Shown here piece by piece: positions 45,648 to 57,107 of a DNA stretch of 64,000 nt. Source of the stretch: Angiostrongylus vasorum. Its lineage: Eukaryota > Nematoda > Chromadorea > Rhabditida > Metastrongylidae. Location: contig JADANN010000386.1 of assembly GCA_018806985.1 (NCBI GenBank), positions 1-64,000 of the forward strand, in the 5' to 3' direction. The notes below the pieces were generated by a model. It was not told where the DNA came from. It saw nothing but the letters and a program-made list of their open reading frames with translations, and ran no database searches. How positions within the stretch are numbered: position 1 is the first letter of the stretch; each line of letters starts with the position of its first letter. Position numbers and translations under genes: made by a program.

Positions 45648-47267
45648 CGCTAAGATAACCAACCTTACAACGAAAATTCGAAAATCCTTTAAGTAACTAA
45701 CGTATCTCAGCTTCAAGAAACAACCGCAAGCGAATTCTTTACGCTTCTGATAGCAGTCAAAATAAGGTTGATGATGCACCAAGAATACCTACGGTCACTG
45801 TACTTGGAAGCATGACCTTACCTGAGAACGCGCGCTCACGAATAGAATTGGATCCAAGTTTTTCCCATCACAACTCCTGCTCACCTCGCGATTACCCAAA
45901 TGTTCCAAGAACGTCTACGTAACACGTCTCCAAACAACGCGTACGTGATGGAGTCATTCGACGTTTCCGCGCCCTACAGCAACCAAATGCAAGCCATCCA
46001 CTAACTTCTTGTTGAACATGAAGGAGGAATACATATGCATGGCTTCTCTATTCAGCAGTTTATGGTTGTCCTAAAAGAGTGCCTAAACTGTTCGATTTTC
46101 AGATGGTCTGGGAATTATTACGCACAAATTAGAGGGCTGGCAATGAGATGGCGGTCGGCACCAACTCTCGCCATTGCGTTCATGTTTAAAATAGAAGCCC
46201 CGGTTATCGATCTCCGACCACTACTCTACTGCAGATATATAGATGATTGTTTTGTCATCTTTCTCTAGTCAGGAGGAGATGGGCAAATGCTTTGAATTAT
46301 TCAATGAGCAGTCTGAGTGTATTAAATTCACTCGCAAGAAACCGAAAGAGATCTGGCTTCTATTTCTTGACGTTCGAATCTACTTATCAAGTAGCGGTTA
46401 CATGACAAAGTGGTACCGAAAACCAAGTAACAAAAACATCCTGGTTCATTTCCTCTCTTCCCACCCTTCATACACAAAGAGGGCGCTTGTGAGAAACGTT
46501 TCGAACAGCCAGCTCTGTGTGCACAACCAGGAAACTAAAGGAAGAACTGCGCTACTTGGTTCAGCAAATAGTCATCTCCAATGGCTACGAAATAGATACC
46601 GCACCAGATAAGTTTAGAAGGAGAGCGACGTGCCAAAACGAAACACTTGGCCAAAAGAAAGTTCCGTTTATGTTGCCCTTTATTAGCGATGAAGCATAGC
46701 TATTAAACGATGCTTAAGAAGGGCAGGCCTAGAGAAATTGGTAGCGATAGTTGAAATACCACGACTACTCTACGTCGCCAGTTAGTTCGCAACCTCCTGT
46801 AGGACCGTCTATATGAGACAAGCCCTTACGGCAAGGACGGTGATTGGATCAGTTCAGGTACGATATGCCTGATCTCTTGTAGTAATTGCGCAGATGAATA
46901 TATTGACGAAACGGGCAGACCTTTGCGTATCCGTATAAAAGAACACCTACATGGCAAACGAAAAGCAAGACAAACTGCTCCACTAGGCACGCATAGGATA
47001 CAACAGCATAGCGTAGACGATTTTGAAGTAAAAGTCAATATCCTTGCACGGGAGACTAAAAGACCAGCACGAAAACTTCTTGAGGCTTTTTGGATAAATG
47101 CCAAAAACCTACGATGAATAGCTGGGATGAATGCCCAGAGGTCACACGCGCCCTGACCCCATATGTTCTCATCAATTTCTGATGTGGGGTGATGCAGTTA
47201 TCAATCATATGCGACTATAATCAGCTGTTCTAATCTTCCTCAATGGAAGTCACGTGAAAAAGCGGCA

Positions 47268-47295
47268 CTGAAGAAAGCGATACTGCCGAAACGTC
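47268..47295 (+). ncRNA. Hammerhead-like core, right pLTR of PLE 14
   Basis: CTGAAGAAAGCGATACTGCC then GAAACGTC. One base in helix II (GGC to AGC) breaks a pair. The pLTR upstream of the core is shortened relative to the left copy. Confidence 0.5.
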
Positions 47296-47430
47296 AGCTA
47301 CTATTGCATTGCATTGTTTTTCTATGGAAGTAAATGTATGCTGTATAACAACCTCGCGATTGCTGAACAAGAAAACGACGCATTCATATTCCAATGCCGA
47401 GGTTAATGAGGTTAATAGAAAGTCGATCCT

Positions 47431-47784
47431 GAGGTTTGTATGCAGCATTTCAAAAAACAAAAAACTGTTTTGCTTCTACTAAATGGGGCACCTTTTTAGG
47501 AAGCATTCTAGCACTATCTTCGTCTGTGTTACCTGTTCTTTAAAATCAGTCATTATAAAGAATGTCAATAGAATTGCAGTCGTTCTCCTTACAGAACCAG
47601 AGTTCATGTATGAATTCGGCTCCCTCAGTGAGCTTCTAAAGCATCACATTTTTAAGAGTTTGTGGGAAGAAATGCGATCTCTCTGCAGGACGAATGTTCG
47701 TAGTAGATTATTGCCACTCCATGGAATCCAATCGCTAAAGCTGTTGTCGAACAATTGTAGTTAGGCGGCATCACATCTTCCACC
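47431..47784 (+). other. Stretch with unidentified 93-codon frame
   Basis: Frame 47483-47764 (MGHLFRKHSSTIFVCVTCSL..., ends SLKLLSNNCS) has no recognised domain. Nothing else seen. Confidence 0.3.
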
Positions 47785-48190
47785 CACCTGATCTTCAACG
47801 TACTAGGGTATATGGGACTGCGAAATAACCTTGGATACTTTATTTTTTCTCTTAGGGGGAGTAATACAGGACATCCGTAACATGAACCTCGCGATAGCGC
47901 ATTGGATGGGCACGGTTTTGTTGCACCATTATGTTAAAGTTGATGGCTACTTTGTAAAATGAGTTGAAAATTTGCTTCTTATGTTGCTGCATCACTAATG
48001 AACAACGAACTTTATGAACTGATCAGGAAGCTACATGCCCAAAGTATCTATGACCTCTGCCTCCTGAACCGAAGCAGAAGCCTTCTTCAAATCAATGAAA
48101 CAGGGATTCAAAGTAGTCATATGCTCTAGCGTTACTTCGATAAGTTGCTTTTTTACTGAATGATTGCGCTGAGAAAATGATGTCGCGTAG
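47785..48190 (-). repeat. R400 dispersed repeat, copy 2
   Basis: Partner of 10620-11020 (see there). Minus-strand peptide NRAHPMRYREVHVTDVLYYS parallels the copy 1 peptide QNDITPLRYRDGDVTNILCY. Confidence 0.6.
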
Positions 48191-49542
48191 TTTTTACTTT
48201 TTGTAGAACCAAGTTGATCTGTTAGTTTACAATTGATTTGGAGGGCTGTGTTCTGGCAATTGAAATGTGCGAAAGTGGACCAGTTGTATTGATGAGCACA
48301 TGCAGTACGTCCTTCAAATAATGGTTTAGTGACTTACGGGTTGATTTCTACACCGTTTTTCACAGACAAGACAGCTCAAAAGACACGACGCTGATTGTTA
48401 GGGTAAGGGCGAAAGAGAGATTAGAACGAAATAATCATTTCTCTTTGTTTGATATGTGGGAGCTGTGGATGACATTTTTTCGCTTATTTTTCAGGGAAAG
48501 CAGGAGCATTTCCTGTCTGGGATTTGAAACGCAATAATCATGGTTGTGTATTTTGCGATGTTACGAATGCGTTCCTTATTCTCTTCTGCTACTTCTACCT
48601 AATTGGAGGTATACTTGTGCTGGGCGAGATCGAATTACACACAACACCTTTAGCGTAGGAATAAAGCGCACATTTTTTTCTATCAAAATCAGGTGTTCCT
48701 TTTGCTAATGTAAGCACTAAATGGTTCAGTCGCCCATTTCATCTGTCAAACTAACGGTCAGCATTGAGACCTTCGTTAAGTCGTTACAGTGGCCCATCCT
48801 GAAAGGATTTTGGGGAATTTCCTACATTTGTTTCACTATGCCATTATCACAGAAGTGGTTTATCTGCTAAAAGAAGTTTGCTTTGAGCAAATGGAGTTTT
48901 TTATCCTCACTGACATATTCAAAGCAACTCTTTAACGAACGTAATTTGCCCTCGAATCAATAGATAACACTATTACAGCGTTTCCGGGTCACCATTACAG
49001 ATTCTACTTATCTACTATGAATTGGTTTCCCCCCGGAAAACCACTGGAGGGATTTGACGCATTAGCCACCAATATTCATCATCTCATCCAACAGAACTTC
49101 ATAGATGAATGAAAGGTCAATAAAATCGAAGAACTGTAAGTATATTTATTCCGCAAACCACAACATAACCGCACACTTCTCGTATGGAATCAACAATGGA
49201 ATGAGAACAATCGGAAAACAACATTAAATGAAGTAAGCGACTTAGGTATGGAGCAATGAGTCGAAATAGATCACCCATGTACCTAGAAAATATCAGGTGT
49301 TTAGGAGAGGTCAAATACTTAAGCTATGGGAAAGAAAGATACGTAAGCACCATTGAAAGAAAAGATTTAAATACTAGTTCATTAAGCAGCAACATGTCGC
49401 ACTGTCGTCAGCGTCTACAACTTTTTCTTATAAACATTCTGGAACATTAGAGTAAACTGTAGAAACCTCAATCGTCGAATCAAAAGATTACAATGAAAAG
49501 TGCGAAACAATAGTGAAGGACTAAGGACACTAGACACTTGAC
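48191..49542. other. Unannotated stretch
   Basis: AT-rich with only short frames on either strand (for example 49256-49450). No match to the repeat families noticed. Confidence 0.4.
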
Positions 49543-49914
49543 ACTTGAATGGCCCGTCCTCACTGATTGTGCGGGCCCCAGCATAATCTTCATTTTTCGG
49601 AGATTTCCTGGTTAAGCCATTGTGGTTCACGGGAATCCCGTGGTCAGCCTGGCCAAAGTCTACCCCAGGTCTTCACCACCACAAGCACTCGCAGCCCTTG
49701 TGGATCAGAGGAAGATTTGCCACCACGCGACTTTGATACCAGGACGGTGGTGGATCCTGCTATTGGTTCACTCTTAGCTAGGCTTCCTAATGGAAACGCC
49801 GGACTCCTTCTCAGCTTGGGAGACCGTGCCAGCGAATGAATCCCCCGCTGTACATCTCAGTCCGACACCCAAGAACACCTCCTAGCCACGATGAGGCGGT
49901 AAACCGTTGGGAGG
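49543..49914 (+). repeat. R370 copy 4
   Basis: Full copy with the longest clean plus frame of the family (49567-49839): NLHFSEISWLSHCG, GQPGQSLPQVFTTT, DLPPRDFDTRTVVDPAIG, LLARLPNGNAGLLLSLGD. It ends GGCGGTAAACCGTTGGGAGG. Confidence 0.8.
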
Positions 49915-50164
49915 CAAAGACTAAAGAAGAACTCGAAAAATCGGATAATGAAATATTTGAAAATATATAACAACGTATTTGATGCAAAGTCACCAAATTT
50001 TCCCCTCAACTCACAATACGCTTCAATCTCATGAATGCAGAAAAAAAATTTATTACGCATAACAATGTGAAGTGGTAGTTGGCAGTCAAAAATGTTATTG
50101 GTTATTTTATAATTATTGGTTATTTTATACAAATACTAACAGCAATGACACAACTATGCACAGG
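49915..50164. other. Unannotated stretch
   Basis: A short GTTATTTTATA(A/C) motif is duplicated near 50095-50130; otherwise nothing. Confidence 0.4.
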
Positions 50165-50410
50165 ACCAGAAACCGATAACTATCTGTATTACCCTGTAGA
50201 ACAGAAAAGAAAATCTAATTAGATGCTGTACCTTAGCAATTCATTTCCGTTTACCACCTCTCTATGTAGAATTCAGGCAGTTTACCGTGCTATGAACAGC
50301 AATGCTTAGTTGTTGTAGCGCTTCTGCATGATGCACTCTTTTGGGCTATGAGGTAGTTAAGAATGAAAATTTTAAAAACAACATAGTTTAGGAACAAAAT
50401 GTCCATATCA
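50165..50410. repeat. Dispersed repeat pair P, copy 2
   Basis: Partner of 31940-32180; non-coding and unclassified. Confidence 0.5.
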
Positions 50411-50454
50411 CCACAAAGCTTTTGTGGGAAAACAGGACGAAATTATGTTATCCA

Positions 50455-50467
50455 TTATTATTATTAC

Positions 50468-50515
<48 letters not shown>

Positions 50516-50582
50516 ATATGTTATTAACATTATTAGTGGTCATTATTATTTTTGTTATTATTATTATTACTATTATTATTGT
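50455..50582. repeat. (ATT)n microsatellite
   Basis: A long ATT trinucleotide run, interrupted around 50515-50545. The poly-Leu and poly-Ile frames across it are artefacts. Confidence 0.95.
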
Positions 50583-50720
50583 TACACAATACGTACGGCA
50601 CACAGTATTCAATTCTCGACCAGCAACCCATTGTTATTCCACTTCGTATCAATAAGGCGAATCCTTGACGGCGCAAAGAATGTATAAATCTCGTGGAAAT
50701 GAAAAATTTGGGAAATAAAC

Positions 50721-51071
50721 TTGACTTTACCAGATAAGAGAGAACAGAATATTGAGAGTAAGGCGGTTGCAAGATTGAGAATTGAAGCACTTTGTAGCAA
50801 AGAGTATAAACATTCATTCATATACATTCAAGAAATGCAACGAACCCCCATCAAAAAAATAAAAATGTTAGATATTGATATCCAGGAAGGGATTGGAAAG
50901 TTAATTTCAATGGAAAGAAAAAAACCAGAAAGTCCACAGCCGACGAAGAATTGCGCGCATTCGATTGCACCAGCCATGAAAAACGGCGAGGGTGTGGAAT
51001 GGGTTAACCTCCAGTGTTTTTTTTATCGCTTAAGTTTCAGTTATTTTGCGCTGGCCGAGGTGACACTTTGA
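50721..51071 (+). CDS. Unidentified ORF, 116 codons
   Basis: Plus frame with a Lys/Glu-rich middle (KKIKMLDIDIQEGIGKLISM, ERKKPESPQPTKN) and a hydrophobic end. No family recognised and no repeat partner in the window. Low confidence that it is a gene. Confidence 0.2.
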   Translation: MTLPDKREQNIESKAVARLRIEALCSKEYKHSFIYIQEMQRTPIKKIKMLDIDIQEGIGKLISMERKKPESPQPTKNCAHSIAPAMKNGEGVEWVNLQCFFYRLSFSYFALAEVTL

Positions 51072-53235
51072 AATCGTTAAAATTACCTGTTTCACCTAAG
51101 AGTTTAAATTTCGCCACAAAGAAACAAAACCAGCTTGAAATGTCATTGAAAAAAATTGCCAGGAAAGCGCTTCTAAACGCTTAATGCAGAGTTTATTCGT
51201 AATATTTTGCTCCCAAGACATCAGTTTTCATGACGAAGAAGACCGTGCATCCCTATCAGGAGTGGAATCATCTGAAACGAATAATCACAGTTTAAATAAG
51301 ACTCCAAGAGCTCCTTGAGATGTTGGAAAAGATGTCGTTCAAAAAAATCGGAATTTCCGGTAACCAAGGTTCGCATTAATTGTGGAATGAACAGATATCC
51401 TCATGAGGATAGAAGAGTAGAGGATGGAACTGCCGACGACTACTGCATCGCCTTCAGAAGTCCAGAATTTTAAGCGGTCGGTATACATAAGCATGCTTCT
51501 CATTAGCAAAGATACGTAAATAATCCTTCCTATCTGGATTAGTAAAGTTTATTCGTAGCTGAGATATCCCACTTTGAAAATGCCGGTTGAAACAGAACGT
51601 TAATTTCCAGAGAAGCCAATAGTTCATTCCCTAGGGAGGCTCCAATCCCATCGAACTAATGAATAGGAACTGTCACAAAGTTGTGATGTCTAGAGATAAA
51701 GTTGCTACCACAATGATTAAACCAGCAAATCTCCGGAGAACGGAAACCATGCTAAGGCTCGCACCCAGTGAAGACGGGTCATCCAAGTGTCCAAGTATGT
51801 CCTCACATAAAGAACATTATACGCTGGAATAAGGTCGAAGAAGAATGAGTCATATATCACTCGCATCGTTGCAAATGTGCTAACTGAGCATTTATTGCGA
51901 AATGTAGGTGGTCAAGGATTCTTCTTCCTTTACCCGTTGTCAATCCCATTAATTTCTACGAAATTTTGACTTTTCGTCCAGCAATTTCACGCTTTGCACC
52001 TCTTCGTTGAAGGAAGAAGAGCATCGGGTTTGCAGAAACCTGGATCTGTTTAGTACAGACTTTACGAATCTCAAAACGACCGTTCAATTAGCAGCTCATT
52101 ATTGATTTGATTCAATAAATAACAGCTTATTAATCACCAACATGAATAGAATTGTAATAAGCTGATTCCTCTGCCCACAGATAAAACAACCACAAGTGTC
52201 TCGTAGATTCGAATGTATCGAAAGGCAAGTGTGAGAAATTTTCCTTTATTTTCGCAAAAACTTGTCAGAATAACATAAACGACGAACTATTCGAAGCAAA
52301 AAAGGATAAAACAACTAATTCAACACTGGATCGAATCACAGAATAAAAATTCTGTGGCAAACTTATCCTGTCTGCAGATCAAGATTGTGCTACCTCATGA
52401 ATCAAAAATCAATAAATTACCATAGCGAAGAGAACTCAACGACATCAAGGATACACTTGATGGAATGAAATGAAAAAAGGTAGAGAGTAGCCGATTTAAC
52501 ACATAACGCTGAACGGTTAATTTTCAGTTGCGGACATGAGACAAGGTGCCTCCTATTCGATAAACAGCATACCACCACATTGTGAATAATGCTGATTTTC
52601 CGACAACAGAAGGAAATTCTTTAGTAACTAGAAGAATTCAGCGGTTAGCAAGGACCTAGAGAACACAGACTTTACCTATAGCACTAGGGATATACACTCT
52701 ATCTCTTTTGCTGCTGCACATAACCCAACATAATATATTTTACAGACTCTAGTCCTTATGTCCTTATGGCATCTGATCCATTTTTTCACATTCTTTTACG
52801 CATAGAACTCCGGATCTGCGGAACATGCTGTTGCTTTAGTTTTTTGGTTTTCAAGAATTTGGGTGAACTTTAGTCGAGCAGATTCCTAGCCGTGCTAAGG
52901 CGCTCCAAAACACTTATCAGGCCACACTTTGTGGATTGGAGACAACCACCTGGTCCCAGACCAGCCTGACACAAATTTTCTGCCTAGGGAGTGGTTACTG
53001 GCTTGGTAAGTCATTGGAGGTGATGCTAATTTGCACCCTGTTCGTATTGAACCGCACCACTATACGGTACGGTACCTATTATCACTTCACTCGATAGTGG
53101 GCATTCAATATCAGCGTAGTGTAGAAAATTCCACTTCTGCTTCATGCATTCTATTGGGAATGTCACTATAAAGATGTAGAAGATTGCACTGGTGAGGGCA
53201 TAGTAGTTCCCAACACCAACTTTCTGTTAAACTCG
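51072..53235. other. Long unannotated stretch with an R370 fragment
   Basis: Only short frames. A 3'-truncated R370 lies at 51715-51795 (-): TTAAACCAGCAAATCTCCGG through CCCAGTGAAGACGGGTCATC. Nothing else recognised. Confidence 0.45.
51715..51795 (-). repeat. R370 partial copy
   Basis: Minus strand: GATGACCCGTCTTCACTGGG, GAGCCTTAGCATGGTTTCCG, GGAGATTTGCTGGTTTAA. It corresponds to the first 80 bp of the family only. Confidence 0.75.
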
Positions 53236-53239
53236 GCAG

Positions 53240-53830
53240 TGATCAAATAATCCACTGTTTTCTTGACGAGCATACATAAAGTTGTTAACAACAAGATTTA
53301 TTTAGTACAATACTTGCTGACGCTTCGGCAGTTTCACCATCTTCAGAGCTTGGAGAGGTAAATAAACACGCAATCCGCACAGCAAACATTTTCTTTTAAA
53401 CACTAACCGTTTCAATGTTACCTTTTTATTTACCCCCCTATTGTTATTTTCCAAGCCAGGATATGATGTTAAATGTAAGCAATATGATGTTGAAATATGA
53501 TATGATGTGTTTTTTGTAAGTCTTCCTGTTACTTAATGGTGACCACCCGCCTAAAGTTTTACATGGCTCGGGAGTGCGTCTGGCTCAGGAACGAAAAAAT
53601 CAACCTGAGGTATAGAGCGAGGCCATGAGTGTTCACAAGACAATCCTTGTGAATCATTTTTGGATTTTCGTAATTTATCCAAAACGCTTCAGGAGTTGTT
53701 CGCGTAGATGTTTTAGATTCCTGCGCGAGGATAGTGAATTTTACTCCGAAATATTCTCCACTATGTCTTTGTGTCATACGCATTCCTAGAGAGCTAGTTC
53801 GTTTCAGTTTACTTGCTTGGTTACTTGGAA
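53240..53830 (-). mobile_element. PLE relic 15 (GIY-YIG C-terminal part and pLTR)
   Basis: Minus frame 53783-53559: QRHSGEYFGVKFTILAQESK, TTPEAFWINYENPKM, the end of the GIY-YIG domain. The non-coding tail reaches a mutated hammerhead-like core at 53319-53346 (GAAA changed to GAAG). RTE D joins at the 5' side. Confidence 0.8.
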
Positions 53831-54600
53831 GGCACTTCTTGACCAGTTGTCAGGACATTTCCTATTCGTTTCTTTGCCTTGAAATCATCGTCCATGGTGG
53901 TGGTTTTATTCAAGCATGGTGACGGGTGCGAGTCTCATACCGTGATCTTTAAAACAGCTGTCACTTTGAGTACAGCCGAAAGCACGCCGAATGCGTAGGT
54001 GGCCGCCATAGGGAGTGACCTGCATCCTCATAAAATCCACTATGAAGTTAATTCCATCATCTGTCATCTGTATGACCGGCCCATCTATGTTTCGCTATCG
54101 ACGTCTGGCCCCCTCTCTCTCGAAGTTGAGACAAATTTTGGAAATCAAAGCTTCCCGTTCCGGCTAGATGTTGTATGCAACGACTGTACTTCATAAGACA
54201 TCGTCCAAGCGCTCAGTGAGTAGTGCGCAGCATTATTCACATTGCTTAAGTATCAGCCTACGCCTCTGCTGATTAACAAAGCGCTGGGAGAATTGTTGAA
54301 CGGAAAACGTGAGAATGGAGTTTCGTACCCTTTAGTTGGCCGGTGGTTTCTTTATGAGGCCTCAATGCAGCCCAAACTTCTCTCTTTTTTGTTTCTAATT
54401 CTGCCTTCATGTTGTTCTTCATGTTCATTAATCGGTCAAAAAAGGTGATATCTACAATCAGAGAACCATCCAGTTTGACCTGATCGCCTTACCACCATGG
54501 GTTTCCCATGAACTGGGTCTCCTTCCGATTTATGCGTGGTCCGACCTTCTTTCTTGTTTCGTCAAGGTCACTGATCACCACGTGTTTAAATAGCTCAGCT
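53830..54600 (-). mobile_element. RTE-type LINE fragment D (3' part)
   Basis: Co-linear with the 3' part of RTE C (39960-40700): CATGGTG(G/A)CG(C/G)GTGC, TCTCATAC(T/C)GTGATCT, GAGTAGTGCG(G/C)AG, AAGTATCAGCC(C/T)ACG(T/C)CTCTGC, CCCATGAACTGGGTCT-like, CTTCCGATTTATG. No intact frame remains. Confidence 0.75.
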
Positions 54601-54740
54601 TAAACGAGGTTCGTAAACAGATTTATTTTGGCTGATGTTTCAAAGTCTTCGTCTTCATCAGAGCCTATGATCCGTGTCGGTGGTCCACAATTGTTCGTTA
54701 TATCGATATGGCGTCTTCGTGGTCGTACGTACACGGGATC
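54601..54740 (-). mobile_element. PLE pLTR fragment with hammerhead-like core
   Basis: Between RTE D and a mariner. Core on the minus strand at 54634-54661: a perfect CTGATGA, an AAG/CTT helix II, GAAAC, then ATC where GTC is expected. Tail lost. Confidence 0.5.
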
Positions 54741-54954
54741 TTCTTTAGTAAGCACCGCACGAATGATGCATGCTCACTAGGTAATGTTGTTCTATACAGG
54801 GCGGTTCTTGTTGATATGACTTCCCGTTGATAACAATTTGGTATTTAGCGGATAATCTACCCTGAAGCAGGCGATATTATGTTAGATAGCACAGAGCGAA
54901 TATCAAAACAATTTTCAAACAGACCGTCATTTATCCTCGGTAATAAAATAGTCA
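54741..54954. other. Unannotated stretch
   Basis: No signal recognised. Confidence 0.35.
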
Positions 54955-55345
54955 CCATTGATCACCGCCTCTGCTTCGTTGCTACTTCTTGAGAAAATGA
55001 AGATGTTGCCGGCGAAATGGAGATTTGACAGGAATTTTTCATCAATAAGTGTTTAGTAGCCCAACTCGTTCGACCTCTGCAGCGCTGGTTCCGCAACGTG
55101 AGCCCGGCGTTGTTGTGGAGACGGACTGGTCCTTTTCGGTTGACAAATGCCGCCCGTTGTTGTTGGAGTTTACGGTGCATTTCGTCCGTTTGTTGGCAAA
55201 ACTTCTCTGTCGTAGTCGTTTCGCATGGATTAAAAGAGCTGTGATGAATCAGCCCGGCTCCAGACCACCAAACAGTCAGCATAACCTCTTTTCGTGAAAT
55301 TTCGATTTGCGCAAGTGCTGTGGAGCCCGGTCGTAGTCCAACCAC
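54955..55345 (-). mobile_element. Mariner transposase relic 3
   Basis: Minus frame from 55345: RKEVMLTVWWSGAGLIHHSS, ETTTTEKFCQQTDEMHRKLQ, AAFVNRKGPVRLHNNAGLTL (HDNARPH expected, catalytic D changed to N or lost), then in another frame AEPALQRSNELGY and, after an internal deletion, NGDYFIT, the mariner C-terminal NGDYF motif. The first block is the clearest mariner signature in the window. Truncated and inactive. Confidence 0.8.
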
Positions 55346-55359
55346 GTATGTTGCCGGTT

Positions 55360-55830
55360 GTCGTACACTACACCTATCCCGAGGTGCTACAGTTTCCTAG
55401 TTATTGGAAATGGCTATTTACAACGCCAGTTTCCGGGATTATACCTTCCAATCTTCTCCTGTGCACATTCTCGTAGCAATTCGAAATATGTTTGTTACGA
55501 GAACCCTTTGTGGGGTTGTCGGTACCACTTCGTGATGCAGTTGTTTTCGGGACGTTCAGGAATGGAAACCAGATTTATGTCGGTTTCTCTCTGGTAAACC
55601 GAATGTACACTGGCCGTTCATTCAATAACTCAAACCGCTTGTCCATTTCCTCTTGTGATGAGCAAACGACAAAGCGGTCGTCTACATATCTGTAGTAGAA
55701 TTAGTAGCTGGAGCTCGGTTGCTGGTGCTTCCATAGACATAGATGCAATAGCAAGACTCAGTGCCCTGTGCAATTGCTAACCCTCTTAATTATGCATAAT
55801 ACTTCTGTACCATCTGAAGACTGAGGAAAT
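55360..55830 (-). mobile_element. PLE relic 17 (RT palm)
   Basis: Minus strand: ALSLAIASMSMEAPA..., an RYVDDRFVVCSSQEEM-like catalytic stretch (IDD replaced by VDD), KRFELLNERP, a degraded WYRQPHKGFS segment and a trace of the SGNWRCK region. It is head to head with PLE relic 18. Confidence 0.75.
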
Positions 55831-55844
55831 GAAATCAATTTAAT

Positions 55845-56058
55845 TGATTAGAATTAGATTCTAACTGATTAAAATTAACCCATGTGAAAACGCCTACAAT
55901 GCGAAGCGCTGTGGAAAGCCATGTAGTCAAAACATACTCGTTACCATCTCTCTTCTCACCCCTTACACACAAAAAAATGCTTGTAAAAAAGAACCTGAAC
56001 AAGGAACCGAAACAGAAACCACAAGCACATGCATAGGAAGAGATCAGAATGAAAATCA
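55845..56058 (+). mobile_element. PLE relic 18 (segment after RT palm)
   Basis: Plus strand: CGCTGTGGAAAGCCATGTAG (WYRKPS region), ACATACTCGTTACCATCTCTC (NILVHFLSS), CCCCTTACACACAAAAAAATG (HPSHTKRAL), then AAACCACAAGCACATGCATA. It joins RTE E. Confidence 0.65.
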
Positions 56059-56059
56059 C

Positions 56060-56595
56060 AGATAATTTCAGCAGCCTCTCCGTACTCGTCCTACCCAACG
56101 CTGCGAAACTGGGGGTTCTTTCGGGGTCAGGGGAATGAAGCACGTTTTTTTTTTTCTAGCGTGTTTAGCATTTTGATCCCCATGTATAGGTTGCTGGGCT
56201 CTAAACGTGGGGCTGGGTATTCTCACGGGTAGCTTGCCAGGCTTTCCCAGAGTGGACATGGAGCTTATTTGTTGGAGGCGACTCCTAACCGCCCCCCATA
56301 TACTTTCCTGTCACGTGATTGTAGGCTTTTGGCCGAATTGACTCGTAGAATACAATCTGCATAAGCGATAACGCATCCACACACGCATGCATGAATACGC
56401 CTAGCAAATACAGAAAGTATGCACCAAATCGGTGCGGCATAAACAGAGAGTCCATCTCCTGGATCCACATGCGTCTCAGAGAAGCAAAGATTGCTTTTGG
56501 TCCGCGATTAACCCCCTATCTGCCACCAAGGGACGCGCCACGTAGCCTCGCGACTAACCGGCTCGAGATCCCTCATACGAGGGAGATCCGTGGAC
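56060..56595 (-). mobile_element. RTE-type LINE fragment E (5' leader only)
   Basis: Minus strand copy of the leader seen at 36470-37000: GAGATCCCTCATACGAGG-type palindrome at the 5' end, ACGTGGCGCG, GGATGGACTCT-like, AATTCGGCCAAAAGCC, ATTCCCCTGACCCCGAAAG, and it ends in TGCTGAAATTATC where the endonuclease would start. A short T-run insertion lies near 56148. Confidence 0.8.
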
Positions 56596-56819
56596 GCCAG
56601 CACTAACAATTAATTAATTTTAGTCGCACGAACTGTCCTTCTTCAACTGAAGAGACAGAACAAAACTAACAATTCTTAAGCAGTCTTGGTGTTTGCAGGA
56701 AACACTCCGTGGTGATGAAGCTTACATACGAATTTCTTTGTGAAGGGAGTATTTTTACACCGGAGATTGGCACACAAATTCTTCCTGGCTGAGACATCAG
56801 TGTAGATAAGTACAGATTT

Positions 56820-57107
56820 AAAGGTGCGTTTAGCGCAGTGGTTAGCAGTGATATGCAATACATAAGGGATCGATCACGCGTCCAAGACTCACCAAGCCTT
56901 CCAACCCTACGGGGTCGACACATCAGTGGCAGACTTCTCGGGCAGGATAGCAACATTGATTCGATAGATCACCATCGCGAGTCATTGTATAGTTCAGATA
57001 TGCATTTAACCACAACTAGTGATACTTAATGAAGTCGAATGCACGGCGCACCCACAGTGATTGATCAACACCGAAAGCTTTATCCTTTTCATCCTTTAGG
57101 TTTACAC
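56820..57107 (+). mobile_element. SINE-A copy 5
   Basis: GGTGCGTTTAGCGCAGTGGT head, GGGATCGATCACGC at the B-box position, CACCAAGCCTTCCAACCCT, CGGGCAGGATAGCAACATTG, AGATATGCATTTAACC and ATCCTTTTCATCCTTTAGG tail. Confidence 0.8.

Larger units (their letters stand above)
44870..47430 (+). mobile_element. Penelope-like retroelement 14 with two pLTRs (subfamily A)
   Basis: Left pLTR (44870-45275) and right pLTR (47130-47430) are similar and both carry a hammerhead-like core followed by AACAACCTCGCGATTGCTGA, ACAAGAAAACGACGCA and TAGAAAGTCGATCCTG. Between them lies an N-terminal frame (45315-45647), then a jump into the RT at about 45860 (ESFDVSAPYSN), the palm (46035-46268, intact YCRYIDDCFVIF, then a stop), EEMGKCFELFNEQSECIKFT (46243-46611), a broken LVRNL segment, and GIY-YIG near 46840-47110 (ADEYIDETGRPLRIRIKEHL; the YIG glycine is changed to D). 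Internal deletions and stops make it non-autonomous. Confidence 0.9.

Noticed and set aside
50422..50687. Poly-Leu and poly-Ile frames
   Set aside because: They are translations of the ATT microsatellite.
52880..53080. Possible further tRNA-like SINE near GGTTCAATACG (minus)
   Set aside because: A- and B-box spacing does not fit and no other copy was found in the window.
54955..55050. An IDEKFLSNL...NIFIFSRS frame that resembles the RTE FVDDIVVF box
   Set aside because: The neighbouring mariner blocks (VNRKGP, NELGY, NGDYF) run through it in order, so I assign it to the mariner; the RTE likeness is partial.
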